DNA of 44,803 bases from Deltaproteobacteria bacterium (GCA_021782655.1 JAJXUT010000009.1:1-44803); one strand, 5' to 3'. Shown: positions 32,415 to 42,198, counted from the first letter of the stretch. The notes: a model not told the origin generated them from the sequence alone. A program made the numbers and translations.

Positions 32415-32499
32415 TAAATAACAAAAGAGCTTGCCAACAAGATGGCGGTGTGTTCCGCCGGCTTCTCTGACTTCTGATTACTGCTTCCTGGAGAAAACC

Positions 32500-33063
32500 A
32501 TGTACACCGCCGCCGACCTTAGAAAGGGCCTAAAGCTGGAAATAGATGGCTACCCTTACATCGTCACTGAATTCCAATTTGCCAAGCCGGGAAAGGGCCA
32601 GGCCCTGTACCGCACCAAGATGCGCAACATGGTGAACGGCAACATGTTGGAGCGTACCTTTCGCTCCAACGACAAGTTTGAGAAGGCGGATCTGGAGGAG
32701 CGGCCCATGCAGTACCTCTACTCCCAGGGCGACGACTTCATCTTCATGGACACCCAGAACTACGAGCAGATGACCATCACCCGCGACCACCTGGGGGAGA
32801 ACACCAACTACATGACCGACAACATGGAGGTGCAGGTGCTGCTCTTCCGCGGCGCCCCCATCGGGGTCACCCTGCCGATCACCGTTACCTTGCGGGTGAT
32901 CAAGGCCGACCCCTGGGCCAAGGGCGACACCTCGGGCTCGGACTCCAAGCCGGTCACGGTGGAGACCGGCTACGAGCTGCAGGTGCCGCCCTTTGTTGAC
33001 GAGGGCGAGCTGATCCAGATCGACACCCGCACCGGCGAGTACATGACCCGGGTCAAGGGCTGA
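32500..33063 (+). CDS. efp: Translation elongation factor P
   Basis: A 187-residue EF-P, which relieves ribosome stalling at polyproline stretches. The start MYTAADLRKGLKLEIDG and the loop FAKPGKGQALYR with modifiable K32 are clear. The C-terminal OB domain ends DEGELIQIDTRTGEYMTRVKG, typical of EF-P. ATG at 32500 has GGAG about 7 nt upstream and matches the family start. epmA is 23 nt downstream, consistent with beta-lysylation of K32. Confidence 0.97.
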   Translation: MYTAADLRKGLKLEIDGYPYIVTEFQFAKPGKGQALYRTKMRNMVNGNMLERTFRSNDKFEKADLEERPMQYLYSQGDDFIFMDTQNYEQMTITRDHLGENTNYMTDNMEVQVLLFRGAPIGVTLPITVTLRVIKADPWAKGDTSGSDSKPVTVETGYELQVPPFVDEGELIQIDTRTGEYMTRVKG

Positions 33064-33086
33064 TGGCGGCCTCCTTGAAATAGCGG

Positions 33087-33986
33087 ATGAACCCCCAGCG
33101 TCTGTCCGTTTTGCGCCAACGCGCCGTCCTGATCCAGGCGGCGCGTTCGTTTTTTGTCGGCCAGGGGTTTCTGGAGGTCGAGACCCCGATTCGTATCCCG
33201 GCCCTGGCCCCGGAGGCCTACATCGAGCCTGAGCCTTCTGGTGATTGTTTTTTGCAGACCTCGCCCGAGCTGTGCATGAAGCGGCTCTTGGCCGCCGGGT
33301 GCGACAAGATCTTTCAGGTCTGCAAGTGCTTTCGCCGTAACGAGCGCGGCGACCGCCACCTGCCGGAGCTGACCATGCTGGAGTGGTACCGGGCCGGGGC
33401 CGACTACCGGGCGCTGATGGCCGACTGCGAGGCCCTGCTGCTCGCCCTGTGTCCCGACGGACGGCTGCGGGGGGGGGAGGGCCAGTGGCTCGCCCTGGCC
33501 CCGCCCTGGCCCCGGCTGACCGTGAGCCAGGCCTTTGCCCGTTATGCCTCCTTGCCGCTAGACCAGGCCCTGGCCGAGGGGCGTTTCGAGGAGGTCATGG
33601 CCTTCGAGATTGAGCCGTTTCTGGGCCGCGCCACCCCGCTCTTCCTGTGCGACTATCCAGCCAGCCAGGCCTCGCTCGCCCGTCTCGATCCCGATCACCC
33701 CCAGGTGGCCCAGCGTTTCGAGCTTTATCTGGACGGTCTGGAACTGGCCAACGGTTTTTCGGAGCTGATTGATGCCGCCGAGCAGCGGCGGCGGTTTGTC
33801 GAGGAACGGGAGCTAATCCTGGCCTTGGGACGCCCGCCCGGCCCCCTGCCGGAGCCCTTTCTGGCCGATCTGGCCCGGATGCCGCCTTCTGCCGGCATCG
33901 CCCTGGGCCTGGATCGACTGGTGATGCTTTTCACCGGCAGCAGGAGCATCGACCAGGTGGTGGCCTTCACCCCTGAGTCGTTATGA
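33087..33986 (+). CDS. epmA: EF-P--(R)-beta-lysine ligase EpmA (GenX/PoxA)
   Basis: A 299-residue paralogue of the class II lysyl-tRNA synthetase catalytic core with no anticodon domain. Motif 2 is CFRRNERGDRHLPELTMLEWY and motif 3 is GIALGLDRLVMLF. It attaches (R)-beta-lysine to the EF-P lysine. Position right after efp supports EpmA over a LysRS fragment. The partner aminomutase epmB is not in the window. Start ATG at 33087 has no strong ribosome site. Confidence 0.94.
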   Translation: MNPQRLSVLRQRAVLIQAARSFFVGQGFLEVETPIRIPALAPEAYIEPEPSGDCFLQTSPELCMKRLLAAGCDKIFQVCKCFRRNERGDRHLPELTMLEWYRAGADYRALMADCEALLLALCPDGRLRGGEGQWLALAPPWPRLTVSQAFARYASLPLDQALAEGRFEEVMAFEIEPFLGRATPLFLCDYPASQASLARLDPDHPQVAQRFELYLDGLELANGFSELIDAAEQRRRFVEERELILALGRPPGPLPEPFLADLARMPPSAGIALGLDRLVMLFTGSRSIDQVVAFTPESL

Positions 33987-33997
33987 TTGCTTAGGGC

Positions 33998-34780
33998 CTA
34001 ACCCGGCTGTCCGAGCCGGGCCTGGATGGCCTTCAGATCCTGCCAGGCCCCCTGTTTTAATTCTTGATGCTTGAGCAGCAGGTCAGGGGCAAAGGTGGCG
34101 CGCAGAGGGAGGCCCTGGCAGTCGTGGAAGCCTCCGCGCAGGGCGTGGAGGGGGGTGCGGCGATGAAGCAGGGCCTGGGCGGCGGTGGCGCCCAGGGCGC
34201 AGATCACCTGGGGGGAGATCGCCGCTATCTGTCGGCGGAGATAAGGCAGGCAGGCGGCGAGCTGATCGGGCTTGGGCCCGGCCTCCTCCGGGCCAGGCCA
34301 GCACTTGACGGCCGTGGTCAGATACACCTCCTGGCGGCTCCAACCGATGGCGGCCAGCATCTTGGTTAGCAGCTCGCCCGCCTCGCCCTGGAAGGGCCGG
34401 CCCGTCCGGTCGTCATCCGGGCCGGGGCACTCCCCCACCACCAGCAGACGCGCCCGCGGGTTGCCCTCGCCGAAGACGATCTTTCCCCTGGCGGCGCACA
34501 GGCCGCAGCGCTGGCAGTCGGCGAGCTCGGTTTGCAGTTCGCCAAGGCTTTTGGCAGGCGGCGCCTGGGGGTCGGGCGTGGGGGTTTTGGCGGTCTCGCG
34601 GGCCGGGGTGGTGGGCTGGGCCGCCGGCGTTCGGCCCGGTTGGGGGGTCTGGGGCCGGGGGGCGAGAAAGGCCGTGAGCCCTGGGGTCAGGGGATAGGTT
34701 TCAAGGCCCAAGTCGGCGTGTAGGGCCAAAAGCCGTCGCACCGCCCGCAGCAGCAGGCCGGGGGAGTCGGTCGGGCTCAC
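33998..34780 (-). CDS. Family 4 (Fe-S) uracil-DNA glycosylase
   Basis: A 260-residue protein with a proline-rich N-terminal region (to about 75) before the glycosylase domain. Fe-S ligands are CQRCGLC and the downstream KCWPGPEE. The water-activating motif is VVGECPGPDDD, and TGRPFQGEAGELLTKML is the family 4 continuation. The second motif, usually with a His-Pro before LL, reads ATFAPDLLL here, so the His is missing. It would remove uracil from DNA. GTG start at 34780 overlaps the preceding gene's stop (GTGA). Confidence 0.85.
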   Translation of the reverse strand: MSPTDSPGLLLRAVRRLLALHADLGLETYPLTPGLTAFLAPRPQTPQPGRTPAAQPTTPARETAKTPTPDPQAPPAKSLGELQTELADCQRCGLCAARGKIVFGEGNPRARLLVVGECPGPDDDRTGRPFQGEAGELLTKMLAAIGWSRQEVYLTTAVKCWPGPEEAGPKPDQLAACLPYLRRQIAAISPQVICALGATAAQALLHRRTPLHALRGGFHDCQGLPLRATFAPDLLLKHQELKQGAWQDLKAIQARLGQPG

Positions 34781-37700
34781 AGGGTCAGCTCCAGTTCCAG
34801 CCCGTGCTCCCCGAACAGGGCCGGACGATCCACCTTGACTCTGATCCGGTCGCCAGGTTTCTTGTCGATCAACAGTATTCTCGCCTCCTCCGGATCGGTC
34901 ACCGCTTGTCCGTCGATGGTCAGCATCAGGTCGCCCTTCCTGATCCCGGCCTTGGCCGCCGGGCTGTGGGGCATGACCTCGTCCACCGCCACCTTGCCTT
35001 TATGCCCCTTGCTCATGCCCATCACCACCCCCATCAGGGCCGGCGGCGGCAACTCTGCGGGCGGCATGAAGAACAGGTAATCGGCCTCCTCCGGGGAGAC
35101 GGGCGTGCCGTCCGAGTCCATGACTACCGCCTGCTCGACCGGCAGGCGGCGGGATACCCGGGGCGGGATGGCGTTTTGTTTGTCCACGTGGCCGTTGCCG
35201 GCTAAAATCACCATCTGCCGCTCGGGGTGCTGGGTTAGGTAGTCGGCGATGGTCTGGGCCATGACCTCGTCCCAGATGGACTGGGACTGGAAGAAGCCGC
35301 TGAAGCCGTTATCCTTGCGGCCCGGATGCATGACGTAAACTTCGTGGATCCGCTCCCGGTAGCCGGGCAGGTCGAGGTCGCGATCCGCCGGCAGCCTGGA
35401 CCTGATCTCGGGGCCGGTCTCGATGGCCCCGCCCTTGGCGAAGACCTGGCTCACGTTCTTCCGGTCGGTGTTTAGGGCCACCACCGGGATGGCCTGGGCG
35501 CGGGCAAAGGCCAGGATGTCCCGGTAGAGCCGCCAGTCGAAGCGCCAGACATCGAAGTATTTAGATTTGCGTAAAAATTCCTTCTCGTCGAGGTGCTTGG
35601 CGAGAAAGTCGTCGATGGCCTTCTGGCTTCCGTGCGGGAACATCTCCATGCCGATGGCAAGAGGCTTGCCGTGGCTCGCCAGCTCGCGGATCACCCGGAG
35701 TTGGAGCTGATGATCCTCGTAGCGGGTGTGGCTCTCGCCCACGTAGATCACCCGCTTCTCCGCCAGTCGGGCCATGACCTCGGCAAAATTCAAGCCGTTC
35801 TTGGTGGCCATCGCGGTAGGCTCGTCCTCCAGGGGGTAGGTCATGCCGAATCCGGCCTTGCGCACCGCCTTGTCCTTGATCATCCCGCCCTCGAAGTGCA
35901 GGTAGCCGTATTTGCCGTAGTGGTCAAGTTTGGCCAGCCCGGTCATCAGCTCGGCCTGGGAGCTGGCTGAGATCAGGACCGCCGGCTGGGAGGGATCGAG
36001 CGGGTTTTTGCGGATGTCCACCGTTAGCCCGTTTTTAGGGTAGCTGGGGTTTGCGAACAGGGAGCGGGGGACGGCCCCGGAGACGCCCAGGAAGATCAGG
36101 GCCTGGGCGGCCAGCTCGGGGTCGGTCACCTCGTCGGCGGCCACGACCTTGGCCCCGCCTGTTTCGAGCCGTTTGATCAGCGGCAGGTAGAGGTCGTACT
36201 CCTCCGGGGAGTTGACCACCACCATGGGTTTGTCCGCCCCCCGCACCCAGTCCCAGGAGGCCGGCACCTCGCCGGGCGAGAGGCTGCGCATCAGGTCGTA
36301 GTCCGGGTCGATGACCAGGGTGGCGGGGGCGTGGGTCAGGGGGATGCTCACCTTGGCATCGGCCTGATCGACGGTCACCACCCGGCGCTCGCTGCCGGTG
36401 CTGGAGACCAGGGCGATCGGCACCTGGAGCGCGTAGGGCGTCTTGGTGGCCTGGTGCAGGGTGAAGCTCAGGGTGAGGAGTCCGTCCTTTTCCGCCAGGG
36501 CGAGCTTTTCCGCCGAGAGTTGGGGCAGGTCGCGCCTGGTCAGCCATTGGGAGAAGAAGGGGGCCAGGGACTTGCCGTCCGGCTCGAAGCAGGCTTCCAG
36601 GTCGGCCCAGCTCGCCAGCTTACCGTTTTTGGTCTCATACAGACGGCGCAGGCCGGCCACGAAACCCTGGTGGCCGATGGTGGTCTCCAGCATACGAAAG
36701 ATCATCGCCGCCTTGCCGTAACCCACCGCCCGTTCGGCCTGCACCGCCACCTCCTGGCCCGGCTCGGCGCCGTGGAAGTCCTTGACCGCCATCGCTGAAT
36801 CCGCTCTCACGTAATCCTGGTATTTCAGCAGCTCCTCGCGGCGGAATTCACGGCCCTCTCCCCGGTCAACGGCGAAGGCCTGGTCGGCCAGATAGGTGGT
36901 CAGGCCTTCGCACCAGTTGCCTTGGGATTGATCGACCCGGATGGCGTTGCCGAACCAGGAGTGGAGGATCTCATGGCCCAGGGAGGTGTCGGTGATGAAG
37001 GGCAGCCGCACCACCGCCTGGCCCAGCAGGGTGAAACCGGGCATGGCGTAGCCGGTGGGCAGCCGGTTTTCGACCACGCTGAAACGCTGGTAGGGGTAAG
37101 GCCCGATCAGCTCCTGGTAGCGCTTAAGGTAGCCCAGGGCCTTTTCCCGGTAGGCGCGGGCCAGCGCCGCGTCTTCGGGAAAGAAGTAGGTGTAGAGGGT
37201 CTGGCCGTTGCCGAAATGGTCCTCGGTGACCACGTAGGGCCCGGCGGCCAGGTTGATGGCCGGCAGTTTCTGATGGATGGTGAAGCGGACGGTGACCCCG
37301 GCGGGGGTAGGCTCGGTGTCGATGCGGTCGGCCTCGGAGACCGCCGTGAATCCTTTAGGCAGGCTGACCTGGAGGTGAAAGCGGCAGTCGCGGTCTGGCC
37401 GGGGGTGCCAGAGGCCGGTCAGGGCGATGCCCTGGGGACTGATCAGGTTGTCCGGGGAGTTCGCGAATGATTTTTGGTAGTCGATGACTAGGTGCCGCTC
37501 CCCCTCTTGGGGGGGAAGAGCGAGCGGCTGGCCCCCTTGGGGGCGGGCGAGCGGCTGGCCGTTCAGCTCGATGGCGGTCGTGGTTAGGTCGCCGAGATCG
37601 AGGTTTAGGCCCTGGCCGCCGGGGATGGCGATCTCGGCCACCGCCTTGATGGTGGACTGGGCCAGATCGAAGCCCGCGGTAAGATGATAGTCGGGGGCCG

Positions 37701-37830
37701 GGGCGGCGGCGGAGGCGGCGGGGGCCAAGGCGAGCATCAGGATAAGCCAGACGGCAAGCGAGTTAGCAAAGCGGACGGCCAGTGGGTGAAGTCTGCCATT
37801 TGGCAAGGGAGAGTAGGGCTTGTTGGGCAC
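34777..37830 (-). CDS. Secreted M1 peptidase-like / ChaN-like / PDZ multidomain protein
   Basis: About 1017 residues. A long signal peptide (hydrophobic [17 protein letters not shown]) comes first. An M1 gluzincin domain follows with HEILHSWFG (zinc HExxH) and the third zinc ligand Glu in [13 protein letters not shown], 17 residues after the second His. The usual GAMEN exopeptidase motif is [12 protein letters not shown] instead. Then comes a ChaN/heme-uptake-like domain ([19 protein letters not shown] and [13 protein letters not shown]) and a C-terminal PDZ domain ([23 protein letters not shown]). Peptidase activity is plausible but substrate unknown. I prefer GTG at 37830 with GAGGA 7 nt upstream; ATG at 37866 is possible and both overlap trmFO. 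The C-terminal end is coupled to the glycosylase gene. Confidence 0.85.
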   Translation of the reverse strand: MPNKPYSPLPNGRLHPLAVRFANSLAVWLILMLALAPAASAAAPAPDYHLTAGFDLAQSTIKAVAEIAIPGGQGLNLDLGDLTTTAIELNGQPLARPQGGQPLALPPQEGERHLVIDYQKSFANSPDNLISPQGIALTGLWHPRPDRDCRFHLQVSLPKGFTAVSEADRIDTEPTPAGVTVRFTIHQKLPAINLAAGPYVVTEDHFGNGQTLYTYFFPEDAALARAYREKALGYLKRYQELIGPYPYQRFSVVENRLPTGYAMPGFTLLGQAVVRLPFITDTSLGHEILHSWFGNAIRVDQSQGNWCEGLTTYLADQAFAVDRGEGREFRREELLKYQDYVRADSAMAVKDFHGAEPGQEVAVQAERAVGYGKAAMIFRMLETTIGHQGFVAGLRRLYETKNGKLASWADLEACFEPDGKSLAPFFSQWLTRRDLPQLSAEKLALAEKDGLLTLSFTLHQATKTPYALQVPIALVSSTGSERRVVTVDQADAKVSIPLTHAPATLVIDPDYDLMRSLSPGEVPASWDWVRGADKPMVVVNSPEEYDLYLPLIKRLETGGAKVVAADEVTDPELAAQALIFLGVSGAVPRSLFANPSYPKNGLTVDIRKNPLDPSQPAVLISASSQAELMTGLAKLDHYGKYGYLHFEGGMIKDKAVRKAGFGMTYPLEDEPTAMATKNGLNFAEVMARLAEKRVIYVGESHTRYEDHQLQLRVIRELASHGKPLAIGMEMFPHGSQKAIDDFLAKHLDEKEFLRKSKYFDVWRFDWRLYRDILAFARAQAIPVVALNTDRKNVSQVFAKGGAIETGPEIRSRLPADRDLDLPGYRERIHEVYVMHPGRKDNGFSGFFQSQSIWDEVMAQTIADYLTQHPERQMVILAGNGHVDKQNAIPPRVSRRLPVEQAVVMDSDGTPVSPEEADYLFFMPPAELPPPALMGVVMGMSKGHKGKVAVDEVMPHSPAAKAGIRKGDLMLTIDGQAVTDPEEARILLIDKKPGDRIRVKVDRPALFGEHGLELELTL
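37520..37560 (-). repeat. In-frame 27-bp tandem duplication inside the M1-like gene
   Basis: GCGAGCGGCTGGCC occurs at 37520-37533 and again at 37547-37560, a 27-bp period (nine codons). It yields a repeated GQPLA segment ([16 protein letters not shown]) in the N-terminal beta domain. This looks like a local slippage duplication. Confidence 0.6.
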
Positions 37831-39124
37831 GGTATGATCCTCGCTGTCGTTTGGGAAGCCGGACATCGATCGGCGGAAAGAGCCCGAAGGTGACGTTTGA
37901 GGGCTGGAAATGCCTGGGCTCGGACTGGGTCAGGTGGCGGAGCAGGGCGCCGCTCGCGGTGTCCTGCGGCGGGGCGGAGAGCGGCAGGCCGAGGGCCAGG
38001 CAGGCGGCGTTGCGGCCTGCGAGCAGCCCGGTGGCGGCGGATTCCACGTAACCCTCCACCCCGCTTAGTTGCCCGGCCAGCAGGAGTCCGGGCCGGGAGA
38101 CCACTTGGAGAAAACAGTTCAGCACCTTGGGGGCGCAGACGAAGGTGTTGCGGTGGATGCTGCCCAGCCGGGAGAACTCGGCCCCTTCCAGGCCGGGGAT
38201 CAGGCGGAAGATCCGTTTCTGCTCCGGGTAGGTGAGTTTGGTCTGGAAGCCTACCAGGTTGGCCAGGGATCCCTCCTGGTTTTCCAGCCGCAGTTGCACC
38301 ACCGCGTGGGGGATGCGGCCGGTGCGCGGGTCGGGCAGGCCCACCGGCTTCATGGGCCCGAAACGCAGGGTGTCCGGACCCCGGGCCAGCATCACCTCGA
38401 TGGGCAGGCAGCCCTCGAAGTAACGGGGCTCCTCGAAGGCCTTGAGCGGCACCGTCTCTGCTGCGGCCAGGGCGGTGATGAAGCCCTGGTACTGCTCTCG
38501 GTTTAAGGGGCAGTTCAGGTAGTCGCCCGGCCCGTCGTCGTAGCGCGAGGCTCGGTAAATCAGGTTAAGGTCGAGGGAATCCACCTCGACGATGGGGGCG
38601 ATGGCGTCGTAGAAGGAGAGGGAGTCTTCCCCGGTCAACTCGATCAGCGAGGCGGCCAGGGAATCGGTGGTCAGGGGGCCGGTGCTCAGGATCAGGGGTT
38701 GGCCTGGGTCCTGGCCGCAACCGGCAGGCAGGGAGGGTATCTCGCCTCGGATCAGCTCGATATGGGGATGCTGGGCGATGGCCTCGGTGATGTGGCGGGC
38801 GAAGGCCTCCCGATCCACGGCCAGGGCCTTGCCCGCCGGCACCCGGTGCGCTTGGGCGGCGGCGATGATGAGCGAGCCCAGGGCCCGCATCTCGTTCTTC
38901 AGCAGGCCGACCGCTGAGTCCGGAAGGTCGGAGCGCAGGGAGTTGCTGCACACCAGCTCCGCCAGGGAGGGGGAGTGGTGGGCCGGGCTGTAGCGGGCGG
39001 GCTTCATCTCGTGAAGCCGCACCCGGCAGCCGAAGGCGGCGGCTTGCCAGGCCGCCTCGCAGCCGGCGAGACCGCCGCCGATGATGGTGACGGCGGGACG
39101 CTCGCGCTCCCCCTGGTCGGTCAT
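37763..39124 (-). CDS. trmFO: Folate/FAD-dependent tRNA (uracil-54) methyltransferase TrmFO
   Basis: A 453-residue GidA-family flavoprotein that makes m5U54 in the tRNA T-loop using methylenetetrahydrofolate. The FAD site is [26 protein letters not shown] and [15 protein letters not shown] hold the catalytic cysteines and signature of TrmFO. It ends in a typical TrmFO tail rather than the longer MnmG one. ATG at 39124 overlaps the adk stop (TAATG). Its 3' end overlaps the next gene by about 68 nt. Confidence 0.95.
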   Translation of the reverse strand: MTDQGERERPAVTIIGGGLAGCEAAWQAAAFGCRVRLHEMKPARYSPAHHSPSLAELVCSNSLRSDLPDSAVGLLKNEMRALGSLIIAAAQAHRVPAGKALAVDREAFARHITEAIAQHPHIELIRGEIPSLPAGCGQDPGQPLILSTGPLTTDSLAASLIELTGEDSLSFYDAIAPIVEVDSLDLNLIYRASRYDDGPGDYLNCPLNREQYQGFITALAAAETVPLKAFEEPRYFEGCLPIEVMLARGPDTLRFGPMKPVGLPDPRTGRIPHAVVQLRLENQEGSLANLVGFQTKLTYPEQKRIFRLIPGLEGAEFSRLGSIHRNTFVCAPKVLNCFLQVVSRPGLLLAGQLSGVEGYVESAATGLLAGRNAACLALGLPLSAPPQDTASGALLRHLTQSEPRHFQPSNVTFGLFPPIDVRLPKRQRGSYRAQQALLSLAKWQTSPTGRPLC

Positions 39125-39771
39125 TACAACCCGAGGGTCTCCTTGACCGCCTTAACCACGTCGTCGCTGGAGGTGCAGGGGATGTTCCTGAACTTGCCTT
39201 CCCGCTCGTAATAGCCAATCAGCGGAGCGGTCTTGGCGTTGTAGGTCGAAAGCCGGTGGCTGATCGCCGCCTCGGTCTCGTCGTCGCGCTGGATGACCGG
39301 GTGGCCGCACTTGTCGCAGACCCCTTCCTTCTGCGGCGGGTTACTCTTGACGTTGTAGATGGCCTGGCAGTTGGCGTTGGCGCAGGTGCGGCGGGTGCAT
39401 AGACGGTCGAGGATCACCTCGCGGGGCACGTCGATGTTGATCACCATGTCGAGGTCGATCTTGAGCTTGGCCAGGAGCTTTTTTAAGGCCTCGGCCTGGG
39501 GAATGGTGCGCGGGAAGCCGTCCAGTAGGAAGCCCTGGCGGCAGTCGTCGGCCTGGAGTCGCTTTTCCATCATGTCCATGATCAGCGAATCCGGCACCAG
39601 ATCGCCAGCCTTCATGAAGGCCTCGGCCTTCTTGCCTAGATCGGAGCCGGCCCGCACCTCGGCCCGCAGGATGTCGCCGGTCGAGACCTGGACCGAACCG
39701 TCCAGGGCGGTGAGAAGTTTGGCCACGGTGCCCTTGCCGGCGCCGGGGGCGCCAAGTAACATTACCTTCAT
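39124..39771 (-). CDS. adk: Adenylate kinase
   Basis: A 215-residue long-type adenylate kinase (ATP + AMP to 2 ADP). The P-loop is [11 protein letters not shown], followed by [10 protein letters not shown], and the core has [16 protein letters not shown]. The LID has cysteines ([11 protein letters not shown] and CDKCG) consistent with metal binding, though the first pair is C-x4-C rather than C-x2-C. ATG at 39771 has AAGGAG upstream. It is first in the adk-trmFO-M1-like-UDG run. Confidence 0.95.
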   Translation of the reverse strand: MKVMLLGAPGAGKGTVAKLLTALDGSVQVSTGDILRAEVRAGSDLGKKAEAFMKAGDLVPDSLIMDMMEKRLQADDCRQGFLLDGFPRTIPQAEALKKLLAKLKIDLDMVINIDVPREVILDRLCTRRTCANANCQAIYNVKSNPPQKEGVCDKCGHPVIQRDDETEAAISHRLSTYNAKTAPLIGYYEREGKFRNIPCTSSDDVVKAVKETLGL

Positions 39772-40254
39772 GCGATTCTCCTTAATCAAAAGTAGTTGAT
39801 CCGTCGCCCCTGGGGGCGGGTGGTGAGCCTCCGGCGACCGGCCCCAGGCTAGCAGTTGGAGGTCGGGCCACGGTTCACGAGCCGGACAGGCTAATTGAAC
39901 CTCGAAATATACACAATTTACCGCCGGACAGGTAGGGAAAATTTCCCTGAGCCAGGTGGCGATTGACAATAAATCGCCGTCGTGCCATGATTGATGGTGA
40001 AGCAAAAGTTCGCGCTACTGCGTCTCCGTCCAACACCAGCGGGGAGGGGACAGAATGGTGGGGCGGTTGGGCTCGTTCGGCATAGCATTATGTATTTTCC
40101 CCTAACTCGTGAAATACACCGTGCGCCTTGTCTGTCGGGCCTTTTGTTTAGCCAGCGGCTATCTTCTTGCGAGATCATCAGGATTGGATCGAAATTTTTT
40201 TCCTAAGGTCGCCTGACCAGGCGATCAAACCTTAATTTGCCAGGAGATTAGGCC
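39772..40254. other. AT-richer intergenic region between adk and the CigR-like gene
   Basis: This 483-nt gap has no gene I can support. It contains a 9-bp direct repeat CCGGACAGG (39882-39890 and 39924-39932, 42 bp apart), a TTGACA hexamer at 39963, and a small hairpin TCGCCT/AGGCGA (40209-40224) 30 nt before the CigR-like gene. None has a clear role. Promoters for both flanking genes must lie here. Confidence 0.4.
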
Positions 40255-40767
40255 ATGAAAAATCGATTCTTAACTTGCTGGGGCCTGGTGGCCCTGATTT
40301 TGGCGGGGCTTATGTCGGTCGGGCTCCCAGCCTGGGCTGAAAGACCCGCCTGGAAGAGTGACGAGGATGGCGGCAGGCAGCACGGCCACCAGGACGAGGG
40401 GCAGGGTCACAAACATAAGCCGCACCAGGAAAAGCGGCGCGATGAGGCCAGGGAGGAAGGTTATTTTGACCACCATCGCCGGCAGGTCATCCGGGACTAT
40501 TACGGGGAGGAGTTGCGAGCCGGTCATTGTCCCCCCGGGCTGGCCAAGAAACACAACGGCTGTCTGCCTCCCGGCCAGGTCAGGAACTGGGCGGTGGGCC
40601 GGCCCCTGCCCCCAGGGGTCAGGGGCTACGAGTTGCCGCCGCAGGTGCTTGTTAATCTGGGGCCGCCACCCATAGGCTACCGCTACGTGCGGGTGGCGGG
40701 TGACATCCTGCTGATCGCCACCGGCACCTCGATGGTTATGGACGCCATCATGGACTTGGGTCGCTAA
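40255..40767 (+). CDS. Secreted CigR/RcnB-like protein
   Basis: A 170-residue protein with a signal peptide (LVALILAGLMSVGLPAWA). A His/Lys/Glu-rich region follows (HGHQDEGQGHKHKPHQEK), then the conserved core CPPGLAKKHNGCLPPGQVRNW and PIGYRYVRVAGDILLIATGT, which matches the CigR/RcnB family (RcnB limits nickel/cobalt effects in the periplasm; CigR is its inner-membrane-linked relative). The His-rich stretch could bind metal (inference). ATG at 40255 has AGGAG upstream. It appears to stand alone. Confidence 0.8.
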   Translation: MKNRFLTCWGLVALILAGLMSVGLPAWAERPAWKSDEDGGRQHGHQDEGQGHKHKPHQEKRRDEAREEGYFDHHRRQVIRDYYGEELRAGHCPPGLAKKHNGCLPPGQVRNWAVGRPLPPGVRGYELPPQVLVNLGPPPIGYRYVRVAGDILLIATGTSMVMDAIMDLGR

Positions 40768-40857
40768 GGTTCACTTCCCGGCCAAGCTTAGAGCTCATCT
40801 TGTTGGAGCGGCGTCGCAGATGCTGGCCATGCCAACCACCCTCAACATGGTGTTAAA

Positions 40858-41358
40858 ATGATTGTAAGAAAAGAAAAAGAGGCAGACGGTGAGGAAATAT
40901 CTCAGGTTACTATCGCTGCCTTCAAGACTTTGCCAATTAGCAACCACACCGAGCAATTCATAATAAAGGCATTACGTGTTGCAGGTGCACTATCCGTTTC
41001 GCTTGTAGCGGAAATAGATGGCCGAGTTGTCGGGCATGTCGCTTTTTCTCCCGTAACAATTTCAGACGGCACAACAGATTGGTACGGTCTCGGGCCAATT
41101 TCTGTATTGCCGGAGTATCACAAACAAGGGATTGGGAAGTCACTTGTAAACACCGGGTTGTCCATTCTGAAAGAATTGGGTGGCCAAGGTTGCGCTCTGG
41201 TGGGCGATCCGAACTACTACAACCGGTTCGGTTTTCGGAATCATCCAGAATTAATATACGAGGGGATTCCTCAAGAGTATTTCCTTGCTTTGCCTTTTGC
41301 CAATCAGGTACCGCAAGGCATGGTGGTGTTTCATGACGGATTTATGGCAAAAGGCTAA
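40858..41358 (+). CDS. GNAT-family N-acetyltransferase, AT-rich and probably acquired
   Basis: A 166-residue YhbS-like GNAT protein. The acetyl-CoA motif is LPEYHKQGIGKSLVNTG, followed by GDPNYYNRFGFRNHPEL. Base use is clearly richer in A+T than its neighbours, with codons such as ATA, TTA and AAA that are rare around it. Flanks share a degenerate motif (CCAACCA...CAT..GG..GTTAA at 40832-40855 and 41409-41430), and the ATG comes 3 nt after GTTAA, as in integron cassettes. The acetylated substrate is unknown. Confidence 0.85.
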   Translation: MIVRKEKEADGEEISQVTIAAFKTLPISNHTEQFIIKALRVAGALSVSLVAEIDGRVVGHVAFSPVTISDGTTDWYGLGPISVLPEYHKQGIGKSLVNTGLSILKELGGQGCALVGDPNYYNRFGFRNHPELIYEGIPQEYFLALPFANQVPQGMVVFHDGFMAKG

Positions 41359-41365
41359 CCATTAA

Positions 41366-41400
41366 GGATTCAGGCGACCTGTTTTTGGTCGCCTGAATCC
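41366..41400 (+). terminator. Strong 14-bp hairpin after the GNAT gene
   Basis: GGATTCAGGCGACC (41366-41379) and GGTCGCCTGAATCC (41387-41400) are perfectly complementary with a 7-nt loop containing TTTTT. It starts 7 nt after the gene stop. The following sequence is CCCCTTTG, so the T-run is poor. It may be a terminator working in one or both directions, or part of an attC-like site. Confidence 0.5.
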
Positions 41401-41502
41401 CCCTTTGTCCAACCATTGCCATTGGGTTAACCTGGCCGGCCGCTGGAAGCAGGCGCGACTGGGGAAGGAAAGAGACGCGGAGGCCTGGAAACCGGCCCGC
41501 TC

Positions 41503-42198
41503 TTAGCGGTTTAAGGACAGCTTCTTGGGCAGGTTTTCGAGATCGTCCTTGGCGTGAAAGACGAGGACGAACCGCTTGGCCAGCACCTCGGTCAAGGGGT
41601 CGATGGCCTCCTTGCCGGGCAGGGCGACCCGGATTGCCACCTGCTTCATGCCGTCGGCACCCGCGTCCTCGTAAGAGGTGAGGATGCTGATGATCCGGGC
41701 GTTATTCTCCCTCAGCACCTTGACCACCTCGGTCACCGCCCCTGGGGCGTCGGGCAGGTTGAAGACGTACTGCACCGCCCCGTCCTTGATGCCGGTGGCG
41801 TGGATGAAACCAAGCAGCACGTCGGTTTCGCTCAGGATGCCGCTTAAGTGGTCGGAGTCGTCCAGCACCGGGATGCCGGAGATCTTGTTGTCCAGCATGA
41901 CCAGGGCCGCCTTCTCCAGGGAGTCGGTCATCCGCATGGTGACCGGGTCCTTGGTCATGACGTCCTTGACCTTCATCTCCGACAGGAGGTAGTAAAGCTC
42001 ATGGATGTCAAGGGAGGTGGTCTTGGAGGGCGAGGCCTCCTTGACATCCCGGTCGGTGATGATGCCCAGCAGCTTGCCATGCGACACTACTGGCAATTTT
42101 CTAATGTTATTTTCCTTCATTACCCTTGTGGCCCGCATGAGCGAGGTGTTCTCGTCCACGGTCAAGACATCCTTTGCCATCCAATCCCTGATCAGCAT
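41503..42198 (-). CDS. CBS-pair and ACT domain protein
   Basis: About 231 residues: two N-terminal CBS motifs (DWMAKDVLTVDENTSL with LLGIITDRDV; VKDVMTKDPVTMRMTDSL with LSGILSETDV) followed by an ACT domain (VQYVFNLPDAPGAVTEVVKVL). CBS pairs bind adenine nucleotides and ACT domains bind amino acids, so it is likely a small-molecule sensor; its target is unknown. I chose ATG at 42198 since GAGGAA lies 6 nt upstream; ATG at 42204 would sit directly on that site. Confidence 0.88.
   Translation of the reverse strand: MLIRDWMAKDVLTVDENTSLMRATRVMKENNIRKLPVVSHGKLLGIITDRDVKEASPSKTTSLDIHELYYLLSEMKVKDVMTKDPVTMRMTDSLEKAALVMLDNKISGIPVLDDSDHLSGILSETDVLLGFIHATGIKDGAVQYVFNLPDAPGAVTEVVKVLRENNARIISILTSYEDAGADGMKQVAIRVALPGKEAIDPLTEVLAKRFVLVFHAKDDLENLPKKLSLNR

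Noticed and set aside
40208-41396. A shared 10-mer GGTCGCCTGA before the CigR-like gene and in the hairpin after the GNAT gene as ends of a mobile element
   Set aside because: The match is too short, with no transposase or target duplication, and the flanks differ.
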